DNA of 64,000 nucleotides from Hirsutella rhossiliensis (Eukaryota; Ascomycota; Sordariomycetes; Hypocreales; Ophiocordycipitaceae), in the NCBI RefSeq assembly GCF_020360975.1, contig NW_025408668.1:1984001-2048000 (forward strand). Direction: 5' to 3'. This document shows, in pieces, positions 43,980 to 56,882 of the stretch. The notes under the pieces were generated by a model. The model was not told the DNA's origin. It saw only the letters and a program-made list of their open reading frames with translations, and searched no databases. A program made the translations under genes and the position numbers. Position 1 is the stretch's first letter. Each line of letters opens with the position of its first letter.

Positions 43980-46900
43980 CTAGAGATGCGGGAATGTCGT
44001 GCACGACTCATCTCTCGCCCTGGGCCTCTTTATGGCTATCACGGGATGTATCACATCTCGTAATTCTTCAAGCTTGGCCTCTCTACTCAATCGTTCCTTT
44101 ATCTCCTCAAGCCCAACCATTCGTTGGAACTCGAGGAGCTTCTGCCTCGGCAATGCCTTCGTCAAGCCATCTGCTCGCATATGTGTCGTAGGCACCCAAT
44201 TGACCCGAATTCGAGCATCTTGAACCTCTTGTCGTAGCCAATGCTGATGAATGTCTACGTGCCTCAGTCTCGTCGAGAGCTTCGTACTCTCCTCTTAGAA
44301 GTCTGATCGTCTGGGCATTGTCGCATTCCACTACCAACGGAGAGGGAATTCGGATGTCCAGGGAATTCAACAGACGGCTCAGGAAGATCGCCTCCTTTGA
44401 CGCCTCTGAGAGAGCAAGCAACTCAGCCTCCGTGCTTGACGTCGTGACTGTCGCTTGCTTTGACGCTCTCGCCACTGATCCTCCAAATAGGGTCATGACG
44501 TAGCCTTGTGAGCTCTTCCTGTCGACTGAATTGTCTGCGAACGATGCGTCACTCGAACAGAGGAACAGCTCCGCTTCCTTCGATCCTCCTCCGAGACGTA
44601 ACGCGTACGATCTCGTTGCAAAGAGGAAGAGGATAACTCTGTCTGCTGCTTTCTGGTGCTTCTCATCGGGATTGTGGTTATGTCTTGCCAGTCGGGATAC
44701 GGCAAACGCAATATCTGGTCGCGTTGAAATTGCTGAGAAGAGCACGGAACCAACCTTCTGGAGATACTGATGTTTTTCCCTTTCATTTGCTTGGCTTGTA
44801 GCTGGCAGGAGCTCTTCGTCAGAGATCATTGGCGTGTCTGGGAGCTTGAGAGACTCAGGGGCGTTGTCGTTGTTTAACAGGAACTTATACGCGATCTTGT
44901 CGATATAGGCGTCTTGCGTCAGCCAAAGCGTCTTCCTTTGACGATCGCGGAGGATACGAATCCCCAAGAACCAGCGAGGTTCTCCAAGCCGAGTTAGGTT
45001 GATCTTTTTCTGTAGTCCCCGAGTAGCTTCTTCGACGACCCCTTCGTCCTCCTTCCGGAATGCCCAGATGATGTCATCAACGTAGAAGAAGACGGTCACC
45101 GCTCCCTTCACCATGACACACGGCTCCTGGGGAACTTTTCTGAATCCCAGTTCCTCTAGAGACGACGTAAGCATCTGTTGCCAGAGGAGCGGCGAGCGGC
45201 GTAGTCCGTAGAGAGCTTTTCTCAGGCGTAGGACTTTCCCCCTCTTCTGGAACCCCGGTGGCATCCTCATGAAGATAACTTCTTCGTCGTCGAGGGGGGC
45301 ATGAACAAAAGCATTGACTGCATCCATCTGTTCCAATTCGAGGTCGTGTTCCGCGGCAATGGCCATTAGCGTACGAAACGACATTCCTGCGAGGGTAGTC
45401 GCTCGAGTAGGCAGGTCCCCTTTCTTGCTGATTGCCACAGACAACGAGGCGAGCTTTGCACTTTTGGAGATTGCCGTGCTTATCAGTCTTATAGATGAAT
45501 ACCCACTTGCAACCGAGGACCTGCTTTCCAGCAGCCTTCGTCCAGAAGACCTCGTCAAACGAGCCCATTTCCGCATGTGAGGCCAGGTGGTCTCTCTGAG
45601 CCTGGGTGAATTCCTCTCTATACGGGTGTTTTTCTAGTTGCTTCTGCGTCTGTGGAGGCTCGGGTAGGTCTCTCTTGTGGACTTTTGCGCTTTTCGGTCT
45701 GAACAACCTTCCTGCTGTGAAGGCTCCGTGCACCCCGTCCTCAATTGGCACCGGGACGAAGTCGGCAAAACGGTCGATGTATGACTGATCCAGCTCTGGT
45801 TGATCAAATGGTTCCAGAGCTTTCAAACGCGATTCTTTCATCAGGCCTTCAAGGTCGGCTTGAAATGCCGCTCCTCCAAGAGAGCAACCCACCCCTCAGG
45901 GTGAGCCTCCTCTTCAGGATCATCCTGAACCCGGACTCTCTTCTGAGCTTGCAACGGCTCCAGATCGACTTGGAAAGGGGCTTTTACCACCACCCCCTTA
46001 GGGTCAGCGTATGGAAAGTGAACCGAAAAGACTCCATGTGGTTCTTCTTCCTCCGGGTCAGAAGCTGGTGGCGTTAGGTATGCATCTTCCAGCTCCCGCG
46101 CTCTCCCGTAGTCTTCTTTTTCCTGCTCTTCGCTTTGTTGTTGTCCCTGCTCCTCGTCTTCGTTATCTTCAGCCATTCTGATGTCATCATCCTCGAAGTC
46201 CTCGATATCAGTGTCTTCATCGGTCTCTTCGTCAAGGATGGCCTGATTCGCCGTCTGGCCTTCCGGGATTTCAATCTGTTGGATCATCTCTCCGATGCTC
46301 GCAGGCAGCGGCATCCGCTCGCCTCCTCCTTCGAAGAACGTATACTCGTCAAAGACAACATCTCTCGTTGCAATGACCTTCTTCAAGAGAGGACCCAAAT
46401 TAGGAAGATATTTGTAGACTTATAACCGATGAGGTATCCGATGTGAGCTCTCGGGTCGAGCTTCCACCTCTTCCTCAATCCAAGCTGTGCATTTGCTGTC
46501 ATTGCGTAGGCTCGGCAGCCGTACGCACGAAGATGTGAGCTGATTTTCTTCCTGTGAACAAGTCAATGGGAGACTTCCAGTCGGCTTCTCCTTCGTTAGC
46601 GTTTTCAGCGGCGAATCGAGGCTCTCTTGGCGTTCGGTTTCGGAGGTAGCAGGCTGCTTCGATGATCTCTTTCCATAGTGAATGCGGTAGTCGAGAGGCA
46701 ATCCTCATGACTCTCGCTCTCTCGGTAGAGATCCTCCTGACCTCTCGGCTCCACCATTCTGGTCCTGAGTGTTGGAAGCTGACATCGCCTTTGTCATCCC
46801 TTTCTTCCTCATCCAGGCTGAGATTTTCTTCGTGAAGAGCTCGCCGTCAGAGCGCACGACATTCGTCTTAAATCCAAAGCGAGCGAGCATAAAGGAGGAA

Positions 46901-47805
46901 AAGTCTTTCAAGACAGCTCCGTGTTCCTTTGCCTTGTAGGTCTTCATGAAGTAGGGAAAGACCATTCCAGAGAAGGCGTCTGTGATAAACATCACACGGA
47001 CGTAGTTCTCGTGGTCTCTCGCAAGGTCGGTCCAGTCTATCCAGATCTCGTAGCACGGCTTGTCTCTTTCCTCGTCAGGTGGACGGCGGGAGACTTGCCT
47101 TCTGACCTTCCCCTGAGCACAGTACTCGCATTCGACGGTTTTCGGCCCCTTAATCCGGACCCCTTTGTAGGCCTAGCTTGTGCAAAGCCATTGGACCAGG
47201 GTGACCAAGACGGGCGTGCCAAAGCTTGCCGTCTCCTTGAGAGGCAGGTCGAGGATCTCTTGAGCCGGCTCTTCGAGCTTTCCTTGTCTCCTTCTTCGAT
47301 GCCTGGAACGCACTGTTGAAATCCGGGAATTCGGTTTCCACGGGCTGGTATTCAACAACAAACTGCTGATATTTCCTCTCGGTGATCCCGATAGTCTGGC
47401 CCTTTCGGACTAGCCTCATAGGCTCAGACAGCGTATCCCAAAAGATCTGATCGTCGTCGATAAGAGTCTGCAAAGAAACCAGGCTCGATGAGAAACCGGG
47501 ACAGTAGGCAACCTTCTTTAATCGGGTGTTCGGTGGGAGCCGTCAGGCATCGTCGTTGCGACATTGACTCGCCCGAATCCTTCGATTCGAACGAGAGAGT
47601 CACCGGCGACGATAAAGTCATTCTTGGCCTTTTTAAACGATCGGAACCGACTGAGCTTGTTGTTGATATGAAGAGATGCGCCGCAATCAAGGAGGGTTGA
47701 ATTCTTAAGCGGATATTCCGATCCCCTTAGGCCAGGGGACTCAGCTGAGAACACGAAAGCTGGGTTTGCTGAGCCCACAAGCCTTCCCCTCATCCTTGGT
47801 TGCTA
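43980..47805 (-). pseudogene. Copia-1 pol region, frameshifted
   Basis: Read in order on the minus strand: protease with LLDCGASLHI (about 47690), GAG-pre-integrase KLWHARLGHPG (about 47230), integrase (IWIDWTDL, VVRSDGELF, NGGAERSGG; about 47100-46700), an acidic linker (about 46350-46050), reverse transcriptase with YVDD (about 45080), and RNase H ending near 43980 (MRADGLTKALP). The frame changes near 47520, 47465, 47160, 46735, 46540, 46395, 45860, 45420 and 44290, each recovered by a one-base shift. Amino acid sequence is otherwise well preserved. Confidence 0.88.
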
Positions 47806-49006
47806 TTTCTGCATTTTCTTTCGAATATCTTCAATTCTCCTTTTCAGGACAGGATCGTCAGCGACTCTCTCTCGTGTCATCTTGAGATACCTTTCAGGGG
47901 GCGGATTATAGCCCTCTGGTCTGGCTTCTTCGATAACCTGCCAGCAACCCTCGAGCTCGTGTCCCTTGCGTCTGCAGGCAAGGCAGGGATCTCTTTTGGA
48001 ATATGGCTCCCTTTCCAAGGGCTCTCTGTCCAGCTTCTTCTTCTTCGCTGGCGGTACTTCGTCCGCATCGTCTGCGTCTGCTGCTGCTTTGTCCGCATGA
48101 AATGCGCCTCCTCTTTGATAGCACCTCGGGTTTTCTGCTTCTCTGCTTTCGGCCAGATGCTTCACATCTCGCACGACTCTCTCAACAGTCCATTGACTCT
48201 CCGTCGGAGCTTGGGCTGCAAGAACGGCGGCGACTGCGGCCGTTGCTGCAGCGGCCATCGCGGCTACTGCAGCTGCTGCCGGATTGTGAACAACGGGGTT
48301 AACAGGAGCAGCAGCAGGAGGACCATATCGGTCGAAGTCGAACAGTTTCCCCTGGGTAGCCTCTGATTTTGCGTCGAGTATCCTGCTTCCTTGTTCGTAC
48401 TGGTAGCCTAGGGAGTTATCCAGAGGCCTAATCAATGTGGCAACGTCTCTAAGCCACTGGCCCGTTTGGGCCTCCATTAGCTTATACTTATCGGCGTCAG
48501 ACATTATGTCTTCCCATTTGTCGATCCAGGAGTCTAGATCCTTTGCGTTAAATCTCTTTAGGTGGGTCGAATACTTGGTCCTTGTGAGATTCATCATATA
48601 TCCCTTCAGGGGCCGTCGACGCTTCTAGACGTTTAAACCACTGACGAATTGGAAGGTCTTCGTCGAAGGCGTTCTGCTTCGAGGATACCACTGATTCCTG
48701 CATCGCTATGCGAGCGTTGGTAACCAGTTTAGTCTCATCTTTATACTCTTTCCTCCTGATATCATAGTCCCGCATCGCGTCGTTATAATCTCTCTTCTGA
48801 ACGGCAGAGAGGTCAGCGAGTCTAACAGCATCAGGGGCGTAGTGGCGGAATTCAGGTCGCTCAGGAGGTTCGAGGGGGTCCTCGTTGGTAAAGATCAGGC
48901 TATGGATCGTCTTGTCAGTTCGATTCCTGAGCTCCCTTCTCCATTTGTCCCAGTTGCTTGGTCCTGAGAGGATCGCTCGTGCAGGGGCGGCAGAAGACTT
49001 CGACAT
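47806..49006 (-). pseudogene. Copia-1 gag
   Basis: The start MSKSSAAPARA at 49006 is supported by the matching MSKNDSSAAP start of Copia-2. It has a capsid-like helical region (NWDKWRRELRNRTDKTIHSL), an Ala-rich stretch, and a zinc knuckle CLACRRKGHELEGC (about 47980-47940). One frameshift near 48585 (apparently an extra A in GGGATATATG) separates the two halves. Gag ends at an in-frame TAG (47805-47803), after which the same frame continues into protease. Confidence 0.85.
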
Positions 49007-49077
49007 CTCGTTGATTTGAGAGTGGTTTTCGGTCGGAATGGAAGTTACAGGAACGTAGTTCCTCCCGGGCTCATGAC

Positions 49078-49408
49078 TGTCACGAATAGTAGGGCCAAAT
49101 AGGCATAAAGTTAGTATTTCAGAATCGTCCGGTGCTGCTCCATTTTCCCTTCTGTTCTCTGTGTCTGTTCCTTCCTTCCTCGCCCTTTTATTCCTGGCCA
49201 CAATCTCGATCTTCTCCGTCTGCCTCACACCTCCGTCAATCGTCGGAGGTGGCTGCGCCCACTTTTTCCTAGGACACCGTCCCTGACGGCCGGGCTGACT
49301 GTCTCAGCCGACGCATCAGAAAGCAGGCCTGACGTCCTGGCTGACTGTCTCAGCAGGAGCATCAGCAAGCAGGGAACCTCTAGAGGTCCTACGAGCGGCT
49401 TCGCAACA
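49078..49408 (-). repeat. Copia-1 5' LTR
   Basis: 331 bp, bordered inside by the primer-binding site (complement at about 49060-49077) and outside by ATAGT. Confidence 0.95.
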
Positions 49409-49558
49409 ATAGTAGTTTATATAGTTAGCTTAGCGGATATTAATAAGGCCTTTTAAATAAAGAAGCTAAAGTAGCTTTTTAAGCTATAGTAATAAATACT
49501 AAAGTACTTTTATAACCTCTTACTATTATTTTATAAGGAACGGTGTTCCTAGATATAT
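49409..49558 (+). mobile_element. Old Gypsy element, piece 4 (protease-RT linker)
   Basis: It continues piece 3 after Copia-1 with VVYIVSLADINKAF and then YNLLLLFYKERCS, resembling the linker before Gypsy reverse transcriptase. It is cut off at the junction with Gypsy-3 near 49558. Confidence 0.5.
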
Positions 49559-51413
49559 AATATCTATAAAATATACTTATAGTACTTATAAGTAAGTAGT
49601 ATTTATAGATTATCTTTAAATTCTCCTTATAGTTACTATTCTTATTATAAAGCTATAAAGGTACTAACTATAGTAATAGCTATAGTATAGTCTCCTTTAT
49701 ATAGTACTAGTTAATACCGAATTAATATAGCTTATTAGTTTTCTATAAGAATTTAAGGTATTTATTAGGTTCTAATTTTAAGTATTTCTTTAAATTCTTT
49801 AAAGTATAAAGCGTATTTTTTAATTATAGTATTTTTCCTTAATAGTAAGGGTAGTAGTATAAGTTTATTCTTATCTTTTATTTCTCTAAGTATTTCTTAT
49901 TCTTTAGAGCTTATATCGTTAATACTTTATTATTCCTCCTTAGGTTATTATTTAAGTTTTATAAGTATAAGGGCTATATTTGTATCTTCTTTATTATATT
50001 ATTTATAGACTACCTATCGTTATTATTAATTTTTATTTTATATATCTTCCTAGAATCGTTTACTATTCTTTTTAATTTAGTCTTAAGAGACTCCTTTAAG
50101 ATAAAGGTATTCTAGTTTTATAAATTTAACTTATTTCTTTATTTTAAGATCCCTTTATTATATTATTATAAGGGTCTTCTTTAATAGCTTTAGGAACTAT
50201 TTAATACCGTTCTTATCGCTTAAGTATACTATATATTTATTATTATAGTATATAGTCTAACTAAAGAGTTTATACTTTAGTTCCTATTTATTAATAGCGT
50301 TTAGATATTTCTTACCTTTTAGGGCTAGTACTTAGTAGGTTTTCTTCTCTTTATAAGGTTATTTATATTCTTTAAAGTAATATCTAAGTTTCTTATAGTT
50401 TAAATACTTTCCTTTACTTTTCTATATTATATTTAGATCTATCTTACTTAGGTTAATTATATAGGTATAGGTAATAAGAGTTTTATACTTCTTTTTATAG
50501 TTAGCGCGTTAGTTAAAGTTATTTTTATAAAAAGGGTTTTAGTTTCCTCTTCCTTATTTCTTTTCTTAGTATCGCGTATACTATCTATTATTAATTTATA
50601 CTACTATAGTAATATAGTCTAAGAGGTTATTAAGTCGATTTTCCTTATAGAGTTTATCCTTAACTTTTTCTTTAAGCTTATTATAAAATCGTAATATAAG
50701 AAGTTCGTTATCTTAATTAAGTTTTAAGGTAATTTAATAGAACTTTATAGTATAATCTAATACTAAGATCCTTTATTAAAGTTCTTAAAGTTTTTATTTA
50801 GCTTTTTATTCCTTATTAGTTATTCTAAATACCTTTATAATAGCTTCTTTAAATCCTTAGAAACTAGTAAAAACTTTATCTATCTTATTATCTTATTACG
50901 CTAATTAGTTATTAAGAAAATCCCTTATAATAGGTCTAAACTAAGTAAGTATTATTCTAAATAAATAATTTCTTATATAAAGTACCTTTTTAACTAGGTC
51001 TAAGAGTTTAGTAGGGTAAAACTAATAGTAAGCCTTAAGTTAAATAAGAAAGTCTTAAAGTATACTATAAGTACTATTAAATAGTCCTAGCTATTTTAGT
51101 TTAACTACTTCTCTAAGGTCCTTAACTTATCTATTACCTCCTTTATTCCTAAGTAACTATATACTATATTAAAGGGCGATAATCTCGCGTATTATATCTT
51201 AAGGCGATATAATAGCTTTAAAGTTAGTTAATCTAGTTTACTATATAGGTATATTAATAGTTATAATATTACTTAAAGTAACGCGGTATTATACTAAATA
51301 AGAGCTTTTAACGTATAATAACTAGTATTATTCTTAAGGGATAAACCTATTAAGGGGTTTATATTAATAGATATAATAAGGCGTGGTTTAAGTAATAATA
51401 AGTATATTATATT
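49559..51413 (-). mobile_element. Gypsy-3: reverse-oriented 5' fragment of the Gypsy-1 family
   Basis: Reverse complement of the Gypsy-1 gag region (21066 to about 23520 without the solo LTR) plus the adjoining LTR piece from 51314. The LTR is interrupted by Copia-2 and resumes at 57627. Heavily RIP-mutated; the pol end is missing. Confidence 0.82.
51314..51413 (-). repeat. Gypsy-3 LTR, part 1
   Basis: U5 end of the inverted LTR, beginning TATAATAACTAGT. It is broken by Copia-2 at ATATT (51409-51413). Confidence 0.82.
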
Positions 51414-51887
51414 TGTCGCGAAGCGTGGCCTGATTTCGCAGTTCTCGGAGATATCCCTTAGCACGAGGGACTAAGGAAGCTAAAAAACACCCGGTGTAGA
51501 AAAAGGAAGAAGGAGCTAAAAAGAGGTATAGAAAGGAGGGTAGGGGCATAAGTAGCGATGGCTTCCTATAAAGGTAGCGAGAGATAAGACGGATGTGCCG
51601 GCAACGGCTAGAAAGGAGGGAAAAAACCGGCAAAAAGCTCGGTAGTTAAAGGGACATTAGTAGCTTCTTTAAGTAGGATCTTCTTTATTAATTAAGATGC
51701 TAGACGGGTATAAAGAGGGGCGTCAGATAGAGGAAAGAAGGACAATTAAGGCAATATAACAATTACTCCCCTACCTTTATTGCTGCTCCCGTAAGAATTA
51801 TATCTCTCTGCCCTGCCTGTCCGACCCCTTACTTCTAATTTCACCTTCGTGTATTTTTATGCACTTCTTATATCTCTCTTCGCGAGA
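51414..51887 (+). repeat. Copia-2 5' LTR
   Basis: 474 bp, starts TGTCGCGAAGC and ends CTTCGCGAGA. It differs from the 3' LTR mainly at TG/TA and CA/TA sites. Confidence 0.92.
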
Positions 51888-52032
51888 GTTATAAGCCTAG
51901 GAGGAATAGTATTCCTATACCTTCCGGCTGCTGCAAAAGGCACCCTTCTTATATCCCTCGTAGTTCTCTTTTACCCCTCTTACTAGAAAAGCCGATTTTT
52001 AACCGACTTTTCTGCCCCCTCTCTCCTTAACG

Positions 52033-55000
52033 ATGTCGAAAAACGACTCCTCTGCCGCCCCTACGGTCCGTAGGACGATTCTTACAGAGCCCTAAGATTA
52101 GGATAAGTAGGTAAAGGAGCTACGGGCTCGTGTAGATAGAACCATCCACAATTTGGTCTTCTCTAATAAGTAGGACCCTCTCGAGCCCCCTCTTCGTCCT
52201 AGGGCAACGGACTTTGCAGAGGGAGCTTCCCTCTTCTCCGAGCTAACCTCTATACAATAGAGAGCTTTTTCTGCTGCCTTAGGCGACTACGAGAGTCACC
52301 GAAAGGAATACCTTTACGAGACGAAGTTACTAACTACTGCACGCACGGCGATAACGGAATCCGTTAGTGCCGTAAAGCTAATTACTCTTCGAGAGGAAGA
52401 GACTCCTAGGCAGTGGCTTTTAAAGCTCGAGACCTCGATAGCTCCCTCGAGAGGTTATATAACTAACCGTATTAGGAAGACCTATACGGCTTACCTAGGA
52501 GCTTTTTCTGCTAGGAACCTGCTAGCTTCTTCGTGGCTAGCTAAGTAGGAAGAAATCCTCGAGGAAGCTAACTAATACTTCCTTATAGAAGCTCTTTCCG
52601 GCTAGTGGCCATAGGATATATCTCTACTAATAAAGCCTATTAGTAACGGTTACTCGACTATCTTTCGAGAAGCTAGCCGAGAACTAGACGAAGAGGCTGC
52701 TAGAGTACAACAGCAAGCAGTCTTATTCCTTCGTGGCTAGCACTCGACCTAGAAGGATCGACCTATAGCTGCTGCAGCCCCTGTTGCTGCGGCTCCCGCT
52801 GCTGCTGTTGCGGCTGTTGCTCCTTCGGCTCCTCCTCCCTCGAGAGCATTAACACCGTCTTTAACGGCTGCCCTAGGCCCGGCCCCGGCTCCGCCTCTTG
52901 CTCCGGGCCCGGCCCCGGTCCCGTTAGTTAGACCGGCCCGACTAGTCCCCTAATAGACCTTTCAGTCCGTTAGTCGAAAAATCAGGGAACTAGTCGAAAT
53001 CGAACCTCGTTAAAATCAGCAATAAGGGGTAAAAAGGGGGGGTTTTTAAGCAGACCTTCCGGACCGGGACGAGGATTCCTCGAAGAAACGTACGAGGAGG
53101 AATCGACCTACCTACTAAGCATGCAAAAAGCCCTATCGGCTAGAAGACTACTAGCAGGTCTTCGAGGAAAACCGACCCGAAGGAGTTAACCCTTTAAAGA
53201 GACTACGAGAAATAGTATAATAGTCTCTTAAAGAGGACCCCTCGTTGTAGAAAAAGATAGACGAGATTCGGGTTGCTAAGAAATAGTAACTAATAACGCC
53301 GCTGCCCTTATTCGAGCCGCAAATTCGAGGAAAAATCGTTGGTATAGCAAATCCGGCCTTCGTCTTCCCTACGGATTAATAAGGCTAAAACCAACCGTTA
53401 GAACCCTCTGACTATCCCCTACGAAAATCAGCTATCCTTAACTCTGGTGCTTCCCTCGATATCTATAATATACTCTTACGATTCCGGTCCTTTAAGAAGG
53501 CACGAAAGGAATATCTTATTGCTAGGGAATTAACCGTACGGATAGAGGGATACGGAAGGGTAAATTTTACGATGAAATTACCTAACGGATCTATACGAAT
53601 TCTTCGAAGAAAAAGGGTAGCTTTTTGCCCTCGATTTTTAACGAGCCTAATTTCCTTCCGCCTTCTTTAAGAGGAAGGAATCTTCTAGGATACGACGTCT
53701 AAGCCTACGAGGCTAGTCTAGAAGAATCAGACTATTAGGCTTATCGAGGAGAAATTCGGTTAATTTATTCTCGAATTCCGACCTATCCTTAGGAAGGAAC
53801 CACTCGAGAAGTCAGCTTTCCCTGCTAGGAGGGTAGGATCCAAGGACCCTCTTCTAGCAGCCTAAGGAGACGGTCTTCTTTAGCACGCACGACTCGGTCA
53901 CCCGGGCCCCCTAGCTTTATATAAGCTAGGCCAATAACAGGGCGTACGAATAAGGGGCCTAAAGACCGTCGAATGCGAATACTGCGGCTAAGGAAAGACT
54001 AGGAGACGAATTTCTAGACGAACCCTAATACGGCCGGACCAGCCATATAAGGAAATTTAGGTCGACTAGACCGACGTCTCTAGGGATTAGGAAAGCTTCG
54101 TTAGGGTAATGTTTTTTATAGACGCTTTTTTAGGGATAGTTTTCCCCTATTTCTTACGGACCTACCTAAGTAAGCATAACTAGTCTACCCTCCGGGACTT
54201 CGTTAACTAGATAAAATCCTACTTTAGCTACGAGGTAAAGAAGATACGGTCTAACGGAGAGCTATTTACGAAGGATATCTTAAATTAGCTTCGAAAAAGG
54301 GGCATTTTACCCCTCCCGTTAGCACCGAATACCTAGGCCTAGAACGGAGGGGCAGAAAGATTAGGGGGTGCTATAATAGAAAGGGCCCGTACGATAAGAC
54401 TTGCTGCAAGGCTTCTATACGACCTTTAGAGGGAAGTCGTTAAGACCGCCTATTACCTTTGGAACCGGACCCCGAGGGACCCTAAGGACCCTAGGGGACT
54501 AAACTAAGGAATAAACTAGAAATCCCCCCTCGAGCTCTTTACGAAGAAGAGGGCCTCGCTAGCCCACCTTCGTGCCTACGGCTATAAGGCATACGTAATA
54601 ACTACCGATACACAGCTAAAAAGGAAGAAGAAAAGAAAGCTTGATCCTAGAGCCTTTATTGGTTACCTCGTCGGATATAATTCTACGAATATCTTCCGGA
54701 TCTAGATTCCTCTTTTACGGAAGGTTATTTCGACTAGGGATATGATTTTCGACGAATTAAGCTTCTTCGACGGAAAGAGGGATTAATAGCCCCTCTTACT
54801 CTTATAACGTTAGCTAATTTAGAAGATCTAAATCCCTACTTCCTAATAGTCTTAAGAAGAGGCCCTAGACGAGGAAACGGAAGAAGAAACCGACGTCGAA
54901 GTAGTCGAGGATAACGCCGACTTTAAAGAAGAAAAAGAGGAAGCTGCTAGATTAGATAATCTAGACGAAGAAGGAGACTATAGGAAAGCGGTAGAGCTAG

Positions 55001-56882
55001 AATACGCCTACCTCCCTACGCCTCCTCTTACGGAATAAGAAGAAGATCTAGAAGCAGCTTTTTAGTTAGTCTTCCGTCTCGGCCCCTAAGGGGGTAGGAA
55101 AGGCACCTCTCTCGAAGGATTACCCAGCTGCCTTTTTATCCCTGCTTCGAGAAGCAAAGGAAGGTATAGGGCCCGATACGGATACTAAAGAAGACTAACT
55201 TCTCCCCTATTTCGATCGTTTTTCCGACTTCTACCTAACGCAAATAGAAGACGGTTTCTACGGAGCATTCATAGCAGGCCGACTCTTTAAGCCATAGCTA
55301 TCAGCAAGGAAGGTATATAAAAGAGACCTCCCGGACCCACTAGCAAACTAGAAGCAGCTAGAAAAACACCCCCTTAGAGACTAGTTTTTCTAGGCCTAGA
55401 AAGACCACCTAGCCTTATACGAAGAGATAGGGTCTTTCGAAGAGGTCCTTAAGGAAAAAGCAAGAGGAAAACAGGTCCTTAGCTATAAGTAGGTCTTTAT
55501 CTATAAGACTAATAAACACGGCTTCCTTTAAAAGTATAAAGCCCAGCTAGTTATCTACGGGAACTAGCAGGAAAAAGGGGATTTACCTACTAGGGCAACT
55601 ACCTTAGTAGGGATGTCTTTTCGGACCCTTATAGCTATAGTAGCAGAATTCGACCTCGAGCTCGATTAGATAGATATAGTTAACGCCTTTATTAACTGCC
55701 TACTCGAGGAAGAAGAAGTTATCTATATGCGCCTTCTACTAGGCTTCTAATAGCTAGGAAAGGTTCTACGGCTTAGGAAAGCTCTATATAGACTACGAAG
55801 ATTACCCCTTCTTTAGCAATAGCATTTAATAGGTTCCCTCGAAGCCCTAGGCTTTACGAAAGTCCCTTAGGAACTATGTATAATATAGAAGGGTAAAATC
55901 ACGGTCTTCTTCTACGTCGATAATATTATCTAGGCATACCCGAAAGAGGAAGAAGCTGCTATAAGGGAGGCTATACGTAGCCTATAATAAAGGTATAAGA
56001 TAACCCGGCTAGGGGAGCTAAAGTGGTTCCTAGGGATACGAATCCTTTAGAATAGGTCCTAACGGACTATCTAGCTTACCTAGGATGCCTATATCGATAA
56101 GGTCGCTTATAAATTCCTCCCTAATTCCCTCGAGAAAAAGCTTCCCTCTACGCCTATATTAGACGAAGAGCTTTTACCTAATCCGTCCTTTTAAGCCAGG
56201 GAGCAAGAGAAACACTAATATTAATAGAAGCCCTAGGCATTAAGAAGCAGCAGACAGAGCAATCCTTTATCTCTATTTAACGAGATCACATAGTCTACGC
56301 CTAGGAGGGCAGGAAAGGAAGAAATTAGCTGCCGAAATCTTCCTTTATTCGAGCGATTCGTCCTTTGCGGACAATTCCTTAGATAGAAAGAGCTCACAAG
56401 GGTATATTATATCCCTTTTTAGAGGAACCATTGCTTAGAAAGCTTCGAAGTAGGCCACCGTTACGACTTCTAGTACGGAGGCAGAGCTACTAGCTCTTTT
56501 AAAAGCGTTAAAGGAAGCGATTTTCCTTAGCCGGCTACTAATATCTCTACGACTATAAATCCCGACCCCGTTAGCTATAGAATGCGATAACACGTAGACT
56601 ATACGGATTCTTACGGAGGAAAATAGCAAGCTGTCGACCCGGCTACGGCATATCGATATCTACCAGCATTAGTTACGCTAAGAGGTCTAAAGGGGACTTA
56701 TTTCCGTCCGTTAGGTTCTAACGGCATCAATGAAAGCCGACGGTCTTACGAAGCCCCTGCCGAAGCAGAAGCTAGCTGTCTTCTTACAGCAAATTAGGCT
56801 AGAAGACGTTCGAGAGAAGCTGTCCTTAGAAGCCCGCCTTAAGAGTCTACGAGAGGAGCTAATAGCACGTACGAGAAGGTAA
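52033..56882 (+). pseudogene. Copia-2 gag-pol, many RIP stop codons
   Basis: One frame from MSKNDSSAAP to TAA 56880-56882, with many internal TAG stops. Gag has a Pro/Ala-rich region (about 52750-52930), and protease a LNSGASLDIY segment (about 53450). The GAG-pre-integrase HARLGHPGPLAL (about 53890) and integrase WVDWTDVSRD, NGELFTK and NGGAERLGG (54060-54360) follow. After the linker comes RT with RTLIAIVAEFDLELD (about 55630) and a metal-binding box altered from YVDD (about 55910). RNase H has SSTEAELLALLKALKEAIFL (about 56465) and ADGLTKPLPKQKL. No spliced or functional product is expected. Confidence 0.88.

Larger units (their letters stand above)
43620..49408 (-). mobile_element. Copia-1: young, un-RIPed Copia element
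   Basis: Near-identical LTRs (43620-43949, 330 bp; 49078-49408, 331 bp), target duplication ATAGT (43615-43619 and 49409-49413), minus-strand gag-pol, a primer-binding site GTCATGAGCCCGG beside the 5' LTR and a polypurine AAGGGTG beside the 3' LTR. Base composition and CpA/TpG content are normal, so RIP has not acted. Yet the polyprotein is broken by roughly ten single-base frameshifts and one TAG. The LTR differences are one transition plus three homopolymer-length changes. It inserted into the old Gypsy element. Confidence 0.95.

Noticed and set aside
51388..51633. Short minus-strand frames duplicated at 51388 and 57137
   Set aside because: They are the two copies of the Copia-2 LTR read in antisense.
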